From: Candidatus Babeliales bacterium
GTDB lineage: Bacteria; Babelota; Babeliae; Babelales; RVW-14
DNA: 57,198 bases
Direction of reading: 5' to 3'
Assembly: GCA_019746485.1 (NCBI GenBank)
Contig: JAIERW010000005.1
Span: forward strand, 79,078 to 136,275
The notes under the pieces: generated by a model
What the model saw: only the letters and a program-made list of their open reading frames with translations
The model's database searches: none
Told to the model about the DNA's origin: nothing
In this document: positions 1 to 6,712 of the stretch, one piece after another
Numbering within the stretch: the first letter of the stretch is position 1
Layout of the letters: every line of letters begins with the position of its first letter
Program-made: the position numbers and the translations under genes

Positions 1-279
1 CTGACCGCATACGATCGCTTTATTGATGCCCGAAGAGTTGCGGAAAGTATTAAACAAACGCAACTAATGATGATGGAACAAAACGTCAAGCAAGGTATTG
101 AAGAAGGGATCAAACGAGGCATGGAAAAAGGCATCGAAAAGGGCATCGAAAAGGGCATGGAAAAAGGCATCGCAACAACACAGCGTAACATAGCCCTAAA
201 ATTGCTATCAAATTTCAGTATCGACGAAGTTGCACGCATTACTGGGTTGTCCGTCGATGAAGTTAAAAAACTCAAATAA
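1..279 (+). CDS. Rpn-family (PD-(D/E)XK) nuclease/transposase-like protein, C-terminal part only
   Basis: The reading frame is open from the first base of the window, so this is the 3' end of a gene that starts outside it. The first residues (LTAYDRFIDARRVAESIK) closely match the C-terminal region of the Rpn-family protein at 24386-25306 (LAAYDRLIDAERVAKSIK), which identifies the family. A run of short charged repeats (KGIE/KGME, about residues 30-55 of the visible part) is followed by a small helical tail (VARITGLSVDEVKKLK) that is also shared with the paralogue. In this family the catalytic PD-(D/E)XK core lies in the N-terminal part, which is not visible here. The ATG at 67 is internal and should not be taken as a start. 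Confidence 0.8.
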   Translation: MTAYDRFIDARRVAESIKQTQLMMMEQNVKQGIEEGIKRGMEKGIEKGIEKGMEKGIATTQRNIALKLLSNFSIDEVARITGLSVDEVKKLK

Positions 280-388
280 CAACCTGCCTCAAGTTTTAAT
301 ACAAAGTTGAAGATACTGCCAATTGCGCTACACTCTCACAAGAGTAGTTTTCTTGTGCACGCCGAAATCGTAACGCATTATTTTTATT

Positions 389-1210
389 ATGATAACCAAA
401 AATAAAACAGTTCTTTGGTCAGCAGGAACCGTTGCAATCTTGCTCTTTTTTATTAACCGCATATTTTTTTTCAACGCTGGTTATTTAGAAAAAGCAGCAA
501 CAACCATAACGTACCCTTTTGTTGCCGCTTCAAGCTCACTGGCATCATATGTTAGCAACATTATTGTTCAAAAACGTTCGTACCAAGAGTTGCAAGAGCA
601 TGCCAACAAGCTCGCGCTAGAAAACGAGATTTTTCAAGAGCAGTTAATTAAGCTACAAGCAACCGCTCGCCACTACAACCAAAGCAAAGAACTCATTGAT
701 TTTCAAAATCGTTACAATCTTTCCAATGCCCTCGTTTCAAAAATTTTAGTCAAAAATCTGTCTGACGATGAGCATTATTATTTAATCAATCAGGGCTCGC
801 GTGATGGCGTGGTTAACGATATGGTTGCCATTTATAAGTTGCAAATTATTGGCAAGGTTGTTGAAGTATGGCCCTGCTACAGCAAAGTCATGCTACTCAC
901 CGACCAACAATGCAAGATTGCTGCGTTTACCAACACTACCGATGCACAAGGCATTGTGCAAGGCACCAACAAAAACAATCACTGCACGCTTTCTTATATT
1001 ACCAGTCTTTCAACCATCAACCTTGATGATTTGGTCTTTTGTAGCGGCCAGGGGCTTATATTTCCCGAAGGCTTTTGCTTAGGAAAAATCAGCAAGCATC
1101 GGCATCAACCAAACGCTTTGTATCACGAGATTGATATCGAACCATTGGTCGATCTTTCAACCATCAATTTTTGTTTGCTGACCAACCAATCAAAGATAAA
1201 CCTTTTCTAG
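389..1210 (+). CDS. mreC: Rod shape-determining protein MreC
   Basis: MreC is an inner-membrane protein with a periplasmic beta-domain that links the MreB cytoskeleton to the elongation peptidoglycan synthases. This 273-residue protein has an N-terminal membrane segment (about residues 8-27), a predicted coiled coil (about 62-100) and then the typical MreC beta-domain: NQGSRDGVVNDM, an IIGKVVEV strand, VMLLTDQ, a GIVQG turn and a GLIFPEGFCLGKI segment near the end. Length and order fit the family. No good Shine-Dalgarno sequence precedes the ATG. The usual neighbours mreB, mreD and rodA are not adjacent, but mrdA (PBP2), its functional partner, lies at 6713-8464. The two tRNA genes follow on the same strand. 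Confidence 0.88.
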   Translation: MITKNKTVLWSAGTVAILLFFINRIFFFNAGYLEKAATTITYPFVAASSSLASYVSNIIVQKRSYQELQEHANKLALENEIFQEQLIKLQATARHYNQSKELIDFQNRYNLSNALVSKILVKNLSDDEHYYLINQGSRDGVVNDMVAIYKLQIIGKVVEVWPCYSKVMLLTDQQCKIAAFTNTTDAQGIVQGTNKNNHCTLSYITSLSTINLDDLVFCSGQGLIFPEGFCLGKISKHRHQPNALYHEIDIEPLVDLSTINFCLLTNQSKINLF

Positions 1211-1255
1211 CCTTTTTCGCTTTTTTCTGGTAAAAATTAAGCTGAAACGTGGTAA

Positions 1256-1329
1256 GCGCCTGTAGCTCAATTGGATAGAGTGCCGGACTTCGAATCCGTA
1301 GGTTGCAGGTTCGATCCCTGCCAGGCGCA
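1256..1329 (+). tRNA. tRNA-Arg (anticodon TCG)
   Basis: A 74-nt cloverleaf can be folded. Acceptor arm gcgcctg pairs with caggcgc, the anticodon loop is cttcgaa giving TCG, and the T arm contains ggttcgatccc. CCA is not encoded after discriminator A. Confidence 0.95.
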
Positions 1330-1383
1330 CTTCATTTACCCATCTCAATCACTCAATCAAAAGGAGAATCCCCAAAGATTTGT

Positions 1384-1457
1384 GTGCCTATAGCTCAGGT
1401 GGATAGAGCGAGCGATTCCTAATCGCTAGGCCGCAGGTTCGAGCCCTGTTAGGCACA
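1384..1457 (+). tRNA. tRNA-Arg (anticodon CCT)
   Basis: A 74-nt cloverleaf with acceptor gtgccta pairing with taggcac, D loop tagctcaggtggatagagc, anticodon loop ttcctaa giving CCT, and T arm ggttcgagccc. It lies 54 nt after the first tRNA-Arg and is probably co-transcribed with it. Confidence 0.93.
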
Positions 1458-1615
1458 CACCAACCTACGCTCTGCGCCCTATGGGCTTGTAGCTTCAGCC
1501 TTCGCTAAGATAGCTATGGCTGACAGGCCGGTTGGCAGGCTCTCTTTTTTCGTATCTCACCCAATCATTAATACTATTTTATCATACCTTTTTCCCTTTT
1601 TTTCTATCAAATTGT

Positions 1616-1664
1616 AAAAAATCACAGTAACTGTTATGAATTCTAACAGTTACTGTGATTTTTT
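1616..1664. terminator. Perfect 21-bp inverted repeat, probable bidirectional terminator
   Basis: Bases 1616-1636 are the exact reverse complement of 1644-1664, with the 7-nt loop tgaattc. The arms begin with six A and end with six T, so either strand would yield a stem followed by a U-tract. It could end the tRNA transcript. The stem core is AT-rich, so an operator role cannot be excluded. Confidence 0.6.
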
Positions 1665-1758
1665 AATTAAACCCTTCAAACATTCCAAAATCGCCACTTT
1701 TGCGTAATTTTGCCCATTTTTAAACAAAACAACCTCATTTTTCTCACTTTTCAAGCCT

Positions 1759-1798
1759 TTGACTAATATACATTATATAAGTACTCTTATTGTATAAT
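1759..1798 (+). promoter_or_regulatory. Candidate promoter of the gene at 1825
   Basis: A ttgact box (1759-1764), a 17-nt spacer and a weak tactct box (1782-1787) resemble the ttgaca/17/tatact promoters found elsewhere in the window. A separate tataat at 1793-1798 is an alternative -10 box. Confidence 0.35.
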
Positions 1799-1824
1799 TA
1801 AAAAATATTATTGGAGGATTTATT

Positions 1825-2745
1825 ATGAAGAAGAATATAATTTTACTCGTGGCCATTGCCACAGCACTCACAACAGGTACCGCACAGCCAATGTTTCCAT
1901 TTCTTGGAAAATTATTTGGTAATAATGACGACAGCTCAAGCTCATCTAGCTCAAGTAGCTCATCATCAAGTTCAAGTAGCTCAAGCTCATCCAGCATCTC
2001 TTTATTGTCTCAAACAGGCATTGATGTAGAATGCCCAACTTGCGGAAACCGAATCAGCAAATGGTCAACCGTTTGCCCCTTCTGCATAACGCCACTCCAC
2101 CAAAGACCAAAACGTGCCGCTTCACAAATAACATCAAGCCTTTTGCCAAAACCAGCGGCAGCACATTCTTCAGATGATTCTTCTGATGAAGAATATAATG
2201 GCCTTCCTCTGCTTGAACCTACCGGTCCACTACCACTCCCAGGATTACCACTTCCACTACCAGCATCGCACAGCTCAAGCCAGGTACACGGAATTAATCC
2301 CTTGTTTGTAGCAATTGAAAGACAAGACTTTGATGCCATACAAGATATTATTAATGCAGGCATCGTAGACATTAATGCCCTTGTAGAAGTTGATGTATTT
2401 GAAGAAGAAGAAGAAGAAGAAGAAAAGGGACAAATAACAGCGCTTCATCTGGCAGCTTTTCTTGGCCATCAGCTATGCATAGAAATACTTCTTGCAAATG
2501 GTGCTAATCCTGAAATTCAAACAAAAGTTACTCATAAAACGGCTCTTGATTTAGCTATAGAACGTAGTCATACAGACTGCATAACAACATTGGCTAATTT
2601 TGAACCAAGCTCAAGCAGCTCTAGTTCAAGTTCAAGTGGCCAACTTATTTGTGAAACATGCCTAGAAGCATGTATGAAACAAAGCCCTTTATGTCCAATC
2701 TGTCGAGAAGATTTTAAGACAGGCAAACGTCAACGAACAGAATAA
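1825..2745 (+). CDS. Secreted poly-Ser / ankyrin protein with zinc-binding cysteine clusters
   Basis: The function is not recognised. The 306-residue protein starts after a strong ggagg Shine-Dalgarno sequence and has a signal peptide (about residues 1-21). In order it shows a run of 21 serines (37-57), a four-cysteine zinc-ribbon-like motif (CPTC at 70-73 and CPFC at 84-87), an acidic/proline-rich linker, one to two ankyrin repeats (about 155-250), a second Ser10 linker (262-271) and a Cys cluster (C276, C279, C283, C290, C293) resembling half a RING finger. It ends in KRQRTE, exactly as does the next gene (2888-3775). The Ser codons mix AGY and TCN. The shared tail and similar 3' flanks suggest both genes arose by tandem duplication. 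A role as a host-directed effector is inferred. Confidence 0.75.
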   Translation: MKKNIILLVAIATALTTGTAQPMFPFLGKLFGNNDDSSSSSSSSSSSSSSSSSSSSSISLLSQTGIDVECPTCGNRISKWSTVCPFCITPLHQRPKRAASQITSSLLPKPAAAHSSDDSSDEEYNGLPLLEPTGPLPLPGLPLPLPASHSSSQVHGINPLFVAIERQDFDAIQDIINAGIVDINALVEVDVFEEEEEEEEKGQITALHLAAFLGHQLCIEILLANGANPEIQTKVTHKTALDLAIERSHTDCITTLANFEPSSSSSSSSSSGQLICETCLEACMKQSPLCPICREDFKTGKRQRTE

Positions 2746-2773
2746 GCTTTCCTGATAAAAGAAAATGACAAAA

Positions 2774-2810
2774 GAGGGCGCTAGCTATAAAATTAGTGCC
2801 CTCTTTTTTA
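2774..2810 (+). terminator. Rho-independent terminator
   Basis: Stem gagggcgcta / tagtgccctc (2774-2783 and 2794-2803, one G-T pair) is followed by six T. It ends the gene at 1825-2745. Confidence 0.85.
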
Positions 2811-2887
2811 TTAAAACGTAATTTTTTAAACGAAAACTGACAATTAACAATCGGTGAAAAAGTATTAAAAGCTATGGAGCTATTACT

Positions 2888-3775
2888 ATGAAAAATGTAT
2901 CAATCCTTTTAGCATTCGTTTTTGTATGCACTACCAACACTTTGCAACCCGCAGCAGACGATTTTGGTAATTTATACCAAGATTTGGACCAAAGCCTAGA
3001 AGCTGCATTGCAAGAATCTCTGCAAGAACAACTCGACCAAATGTACGAAGCTATTGTAGCAAACGACCCAGAACAAATCCAAGCCCTTATCAGACAAGGC
3101 GTTGGGCCAGAAACACGCTTAGCAGATGGTAGAACAGCACTTGAGCTTGCTCTAGCACTTGAACGCGAAGAGAGCATAAGCACGCTTCTTGGCAAAATCT
3201 CTCAAGAGTCTTGCTCAGAAGGAAAGCCTGCTGAAGTAACCGACATCATTGAAAAAACTGTAGCAGATACATGTCCAATTTGTCGTGATAATTTTGAACA
3301 AGATGAGCGTTGCATAACGCTTTATTGTAACCACGATTTTCATGAACACTGCATGCTAAACAGCGCTCAGTTTGAACTGAAAATCTGTGACGAGCTGAGA
3401 GCAACTGAAGGCGCTAACTACCAAGAATATGCAACATGTCCATTGTGTAAACAAGAAACTCAATACACGCGCTCCAACCGACAGCTTGGCGGCCAACTAT
3501 GCAGAGTTGCCATCGCCAGCTCAAGTAGTAGCAGTTCAAGTAGCTCAAGTTCAAGCAACAGCTCAAAATCAGTTCGCCATCGAACTGAAGATCGAACTGA
3601 AGATGCCTGCATAATTTGCACAGAAAGCTTGTCAGGCCCTTCGCAAGAAATCGCCTCATGCGATGATTGCACTACAACATTTCACTGCGCATGTTTAGAA
3701 TTCGCGGCTTCCATGAATTGGACCTGCCCAGGATGCCAACTCCAGGAAGACACAAAGCGTCAACGAACAGAATAA
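2888..3775 (+). CDS. Secreted UIM / ankyrin / RING-H2 / PHD-like protein, candidate ubiquitin-ligase effector
   Basis: The 295-residue protein starts after a ggag Shine-Dalgarno sequence and has a signal peptide (about 1-22). Residues 32-48 contain LEAALQESLQE, an exact match to the core of a eukaryotic ubiquitin-interacting motif (hydrophobic-x2-A-x3-S-x2-acidic), preceded by acidic residues. One ankyrin-like repeat follows (about 53-104). A C3H2C3 RING-H2 finger uses C129, C132, C147, H149, H152, C155, C184 and C187. After a 13-residue serine run (211-223) comes a second finger, C241, C244, C258, C261, H266, C269, C280, C283, with W278 two residues before C280; this is the C4HC3 pattern of a PHD finger, though a second RING variant is possible. 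The tail KRQRTE matches the preceding gene. RING-H2 domains are typical E3 ligase modules; activity here is inferred. Confidence 0.78.
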   Translation: MKNVSILLAFVFVCTTNTLQPAADDFGNLYQDLDQSLEAALQESLQEQLDQMYEAIVANDPEQIQALIRQGVGPETRLADGRTALELALALEREESISTLLGKISQESCSEGKPAEVTDIIEKTVADTCPICRDNFEQDERCITLYCNHDFHEHCMLNSAQFELKICDELRATEGANYQEYATCPLCKQETQYTRSNRQLGGQLCRVAIASSSSSSSSSSSSSNSSKSVRHRTEDRTEDACIICTESLSGPSQEIASCDDCTTTFHCACLEFAASMNWTCPGCQLQEDTKRQRTE

Positions 3776-3804
3776 GCCCTTTTGATAGTAAGAAAATAAC
3801 TAAA

Positions 3805-3839
3805 GCGGGCACCGATTATAAAATCGGTGCCCGCTTTTA
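3805..3839 (+). terminator. Rho-independent terminator
   Basis: A perfect 13-bp stem (3805-3817 with 3822-3834, gcgggcaccgatt) is followed by a short T-tract. It occupies the same place after its gene as the 2774 terminator, within similar flanks. Confidence 0.85.
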
Positions 3840-3916
3840 TGTTAAAACGTGATTTTTTAAACAAAGCTGCTACAATGAAATAAGGAGCTATTTGTGCCTA
3901 AAATAAAGGGTTTTTT

Positions 3917-4612
3917 ATGTTTTCAAAAACTATCCTCTCATTTGTCTCTTTCCTAGCTTGTGCCGCGCCAATGCTTAAAGCAACAACAATTACCGGTGTT
4001 GCAGACTTAGCAGAACTCAATGACGATAAACTGAACGTTTATGGCCCAGCAACATTAAAAAATGTTAATGTAAAAACACTCAGGGTAGCAGGCCCATTGA
4101 AGTTTAATAACCTTACGGTTCAAGACACGGCAAAACTCTTTGGACCAATGGAAAAAAACAAAGGAACCGGTACTTTTGGCACACTAACGGTAAAAGGTCC
4201 CGTTGACGTACAAAATATTGAATGCAAACAAGCGCTTAAAATAACTGGACCAACAACATTGTCACATGCACAAGTTGGAGGCAAAACGACCGTTATTGGC
4301 ACCTTAAAAGCTTCTGATTCATCATTTAAAAATATATGTGTAACAGCACCAAAGGTTGAGCTTACCGATTGCTCAACCGGCAACATTGTGATCAAAAAGA
4401 ACAATAGCGGCAATACAAGTAAATCATTTTTTGGTTGGTTGTTTGGCTGGTCATCAAAAGAAAAGCAAGAGCCACAAAAGCTCATTCTTGATGGCACAAC
4501 AACCATCAATGGCACCATTACCTTTGAAGCTGGCAATGGCACTGTGGTAACCAAGGGAAATTCGGTAAACATTGCGGGCACTATTTCAGGTGCAACACTA
4601 CAGAAAAAGTAG
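3917..4612 (+). CDS. Secreted beta-solenoid (bactofilin-like) repeat protein
   Basis: The 231-residue protein has a signal peptide (about 1-22) and a Shine-Dalgarno sequence (aaggg). The mature part is a string of short hydrophobic beta strands separated by GP/G turns (VYGPATLKNVNV, VAGPLKFNNLTV, VKGPVDVQNI, ITGPTTLSHA), a pattern of right-handed beta-helix or bactofilin-type proteins. Bactofilins are usually cytoplasmic, whereas this protein is exported, so it is more likely a surface or secreted solenoid. A lysine-rich tryptophan-containing insert lies around residues 155-185. It follows the two zinc-finger genes on the same strand but sits behind a terminator, so it has its own promoter. 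No function is recognised. Confidence 0.65.
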   Translation: MFSKTILSFVSFLACAAPMLKATTITGVADLAELNDDKLNVYGPATLKNVNVKTLRVAGPLKFNNLTVQDTAKLFGPMEKNKGTGTFGTLTVKGPVDVQNIECKQALKITGPTTLSHAQVGGKTTVIGTLKASDSSFKNICVTAPKVELTDCSTGNIVIKKNNSGNTSKSFFGWLFGWSSKEKQEPQKLILDGTTTINGTITFEAGNGTVVTKGNSVNIAGTISGATLQKK

Positions 4613-4615
4613 CAA

Positions 4616-5032
4616 TTACAGCTGCGCTATTTCCTGCTTAAAAGCAACAACATCATCTTCAATCATAAGATCACCAATCTTACATTCAATGATGGTGCTT
4701 GCATTTTCAATCTTAAAAAATCTTATAATTTTACCCTGCGAACGGGCAATTTTTATTTCAACCAAAACACCATCACTGATGGGGCCAAAGACCCACAGTT
4801 GGTCGCTGCGCATGAGCAGATTATTGTTTGCGGCACGCACAATGTCTCGTGGAACCGTATCCAGCATAAAATAATCAAACGACGTAAACGGATTGACCGG
4901 AACACAATCTTGTTCCAAAACAAACTTTGATATAAATAAGCGATAGTAAAAGATATGTTTTGACATGGCAGTAAAGATAAGTGGCTTGCTTTCAGTAAGC
5001 AAAAGAGCCTGGTGAGTGAATTTTTTTGTCAT
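4616..5032 (-). CDS. Small nucleoside 2-deoxyribosyltransferase-like protein
   Basis: This 138-residue protein starts at an ATG behind a clear agggag Shine-Dalgarno sequence. Its centre reads VPVNPFTSFDYFMLD, then a MRSDQLWVFG strand and SDGVLVEIKIARSQGK, which resembles the DUF4406 and NDT-like Rossmann fold in which the SDG..E..xA element contributes to the nucleoside or phosphosugar site. The assignment comes from the motif only. It lies 9 nt after the stop of the DUF155-like gene and probably shares its transcript. Its 3' end meets the convergent gene at 3917-4612 with only 3 nt between the stop codons. Confidence 0.5.
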   Translation of the reverse strand: MTKKFTHQALLLTESKPLIFTAMSKHIFYYRLFISKFVLEQDCVPVNPFTSFDYFMLDTVPRDIVRAANNNLLMRSDQLWVFGPISDGVLVEIKIARSQGKIIRFFKIENASTIIECKIGDLMIEDDVVAFKQEIAQL

Positions 5033-5041
5033 TGTTTCTCC

Positions 5042-6130
5042 CTAACGAACCACCAGCAATACTTCCATAACAATCAAAATAATGATTACCAAACTCAAAA
5101 ACTCTTCGTGAATAGTGTCTAACCGATCTTGATACACGGTATAAAGATCTTTTATGATATCCAGTTTTCTATTGATAGAATCGCGCCATTCTTTAATAAA
5201 AAAGCGATCAACCAAAATGGCATAAAAGTTAGAAAAGTAGAAATCACCCGACGACGTCACGCTATTTTCGAGCCGTTCAGTAACCACCGAAATATCAACC
5301 CGCAGCTTGGCAAGGCGCGAAACAGGCAAGTCAACTTGGCTGCTCATAAACGGAATGTAGGCAATAAGCGGAATTTTGTACGAACTTTGAGCATAAAAAT
5401 AGTTAAGCTTCTCGTCCAAAACACGGTCGAAATATTGCAGCTCAAGCTTTTCAATGCTTGCTGATTCAAAAAATTCGAGTGGCTCAAAAAACTCATCGTC
5501 GTAAATAAGCGCCACGTTGGTATCTACAATAATCATATCTTGACCGTAATAACTTGTTGTTGCCGAAAGCACTTCAGTACGCTGACGCTCAGACAATGTT
5601 TGCATTTCAAGACGCAACAGCGAAGCTATTTTGGGGCTATTTTCATCTCTAAATTGCTCTGCCGTAATTGCAGGAAGCGGGGTAATTTGCACCGCAACAT
5701 ATGAACCTTCAAGGTTGGCAAAATGCGGCTTGTTAACAGCAGACTGAATGCTTTGAAAAGCCTCAAGAGCAGCTTGCTTGCTCAACAGATCAAATTTTTT
5801 CTTAACCGCACCTAACTTATGTTTTAAATCTTCTAGTGATTCTTCGTAAGGAATGCGATAACAAAAAGAAATAACCCCAAAGTTATAAACTTTACGAAAT
5901 AAGCAATGACCACCCTGCTTTATTAAATCTTGTTCTTCGTTTTCATCTTTAAATCGAAATGAAAGCGGCACATGATAATGCTTAAAAAATGGCGAAAGTG
6001 GTGTATCGGCTATTTTAACAAAATTCTTTTTTCTAATCGTATCAAGATCAACATCATCGCCAATATCATACACATAAAATAATAAGATATTGCCTGACAC
6101 TTTTAACGTTGGAGATTGTTCTGTTGCCAT
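5042..6130 (-). CDS. DUF155 / RMD1-YagE family membrane-anchored protein
   Basis: The 362-residue protein has a good Shine-Dalgarno sequence (gagagg). It shows the layout of the DUF155 family (yeast Rmd1/Rmd8, bacterial YagE): an N-terminal alpha/beta part beginning VSGNILLFYVYD, a segment FGVISFCYRI, a helical region with DRVLDEKLNYFY, a conserved WRDSINRKLDIIKDLYTVY helix and a single C-terminal membrane helix (about 342-360, rich in I, L and V). In mitochondria these proteins are membrane-anchored and linked to translation, while the bacterial role is unknown. It probably forms an operon with the NDT-like gene downstream. Confidence 0.72.
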   Translation of the reverse strand: MATEQSPTLKVSGNILLFYVYDIGDDVDLDTIRKKNFVKIADTPLSPFFKHYHVPLSFRFKDENEEQDLIKQGGHCLFRKVYNFGVISFCYRIPYEESLEDLKHKLGAVKKKFDLLSKQAALEAFQSIQSAVNKPHFANLEGSYVAVQITPLPAITAEQFRDENSPKIASLLRLEMQTLSERQRTEVLSATTSYYGQDMIIVDTNVALIYDDEFFEPLEFFESASIEKLELQYFDRVLDEKLNYFYAQSSYKIPLIAYIPFMSSQVDLPVSRLAKLRVDISVVTERLENSVTSSGDFYFSNFYAILVDRFFIKEWRDSINRKLDIIKDLYTVYQDRLDTIHEEFLSLVIIILIVMEVLLVVR

Positions 6131-6145
6131 AAGTTTTCCTCTCTT

Positions 6146-6655
6146 TTAATACAAAAATGCCATCTGCTGATCTGACAACTGCAATGCACGCTTAATCTCA
6201 AATGAACGGCACCCAGCTGCCCACCCTGCTTGCAAATCAAGGAGCTTATCACCAAACATAAGCGAGTTTTTCAAATCTAGGTTATGCTCATGTGCGGCTT
6301 TTTGCAACATGCCTGGCATTGGCTTGCGGCACAAACACGGCGTAATATACTCACTTACCGCACCAGTTTCTGGATGGTGGGGACAGTAATACCAACCATC
6401 AACCGCAATGCCCTGCTCACGCAATAACGCATCCAAATGCGCATGGGTTTGCTGCACAAACTGCTCATCAAAAAAGCCACGCGCAATGCCAGACTGATTG
6501 GTTACTACAAAAATTTTATATCCCTGATTGGCCAAAAATCGACACAGGCTCACTGCTTTGGGAATAAGTACCACATCTTCAAGGCGCGATAAGTAGTTAA
6601 TATCGTTAATAAGCGTACCATCGCGATCAAAAAATGCTGCTTTGTTAGTTTTCAT
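6146..6655 (-). CDS. gmhB: D-glycero-D-manno-heptose 1,7-bisphosphate 7-phosphatase
   Basis: This HAD-superfamily phosphatase removes the 7-phosphate in ADP-heptose synthesis for the LPS inner core. FFDRDGTL carries the nucleophile and acid/base aspartates at the N terminus. VVTNQSGIARG is motif II, CPHHPE plus CLCRKP form the family's Cys/His zinc loop, and FGDKLLDLQAG is motif IV. The start chosen (MKTNKAAFFDRDG) puts DRDG near residue 10, as in E. coli GmhB. Upstream in-frame ATGs at 6667 and 6685 are possible, and a frame reaching 6712 would need a TTG start. With the two waaA genes it implies that the cell makes LPS. The gene follows mrdA on the same strand. Confidence 0.88.
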   Translation of the reverse strand: MKTNKAAFFDRDGTLINDINYLSRLEDVVLIPKAVSLCRFLANQGYKIFVVTNQSGIARGFFDEQFVQQTHAHLDALLREQGIAVDGWYYCPHHPETGAVSEYITPCLCRKPMPGMLQKAAHEHNLDLKNSLMFGDKLLDLQAGWAAGCRSFEIKRALQLSDQQMAFLY

Positions 6656-6712
6656 AAAATTCTTCATATCCGTCCAGTTTAGCATAAGGAAAAATTTTGA
6701 CACTGATTTCAA

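Larger units (their letters stand above)
1458..1824. other. Intergenic region with hairpins, no gene
   Basis: No convincing gene is present. Around 1490-1535 lies an imperfect palindromic stretch (cagcc...ggctg arms around tagc/gcta), possibly a copy of an intergenic repeat. A long perfect hairpin lies at 1616-1664. The last 70 nt before the gene at 1825 are very AT-rich and hold its presumed promoter. Confidence 0.5.

Noticed and set aside
67..279. A stand-alone 70-residue gene starting at 67
   Set aside because: The frame is open upstream to the window edge and the upstream residues match the Rpn paralogue, so it is a gene fragment cut by the window.
1458..1560. Riboswitch or T-box after the tRNAs
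   Set aside because: Only an imperfect hairpin is visible, and no known aptamer core or T-box sequence is recognised.
1773..1997. Minus-strand Leu/Glu-rich frame opposite the first poly-Ser run
   Set aside because: It is the antisense of the serine codons; no start signals or family similarity.
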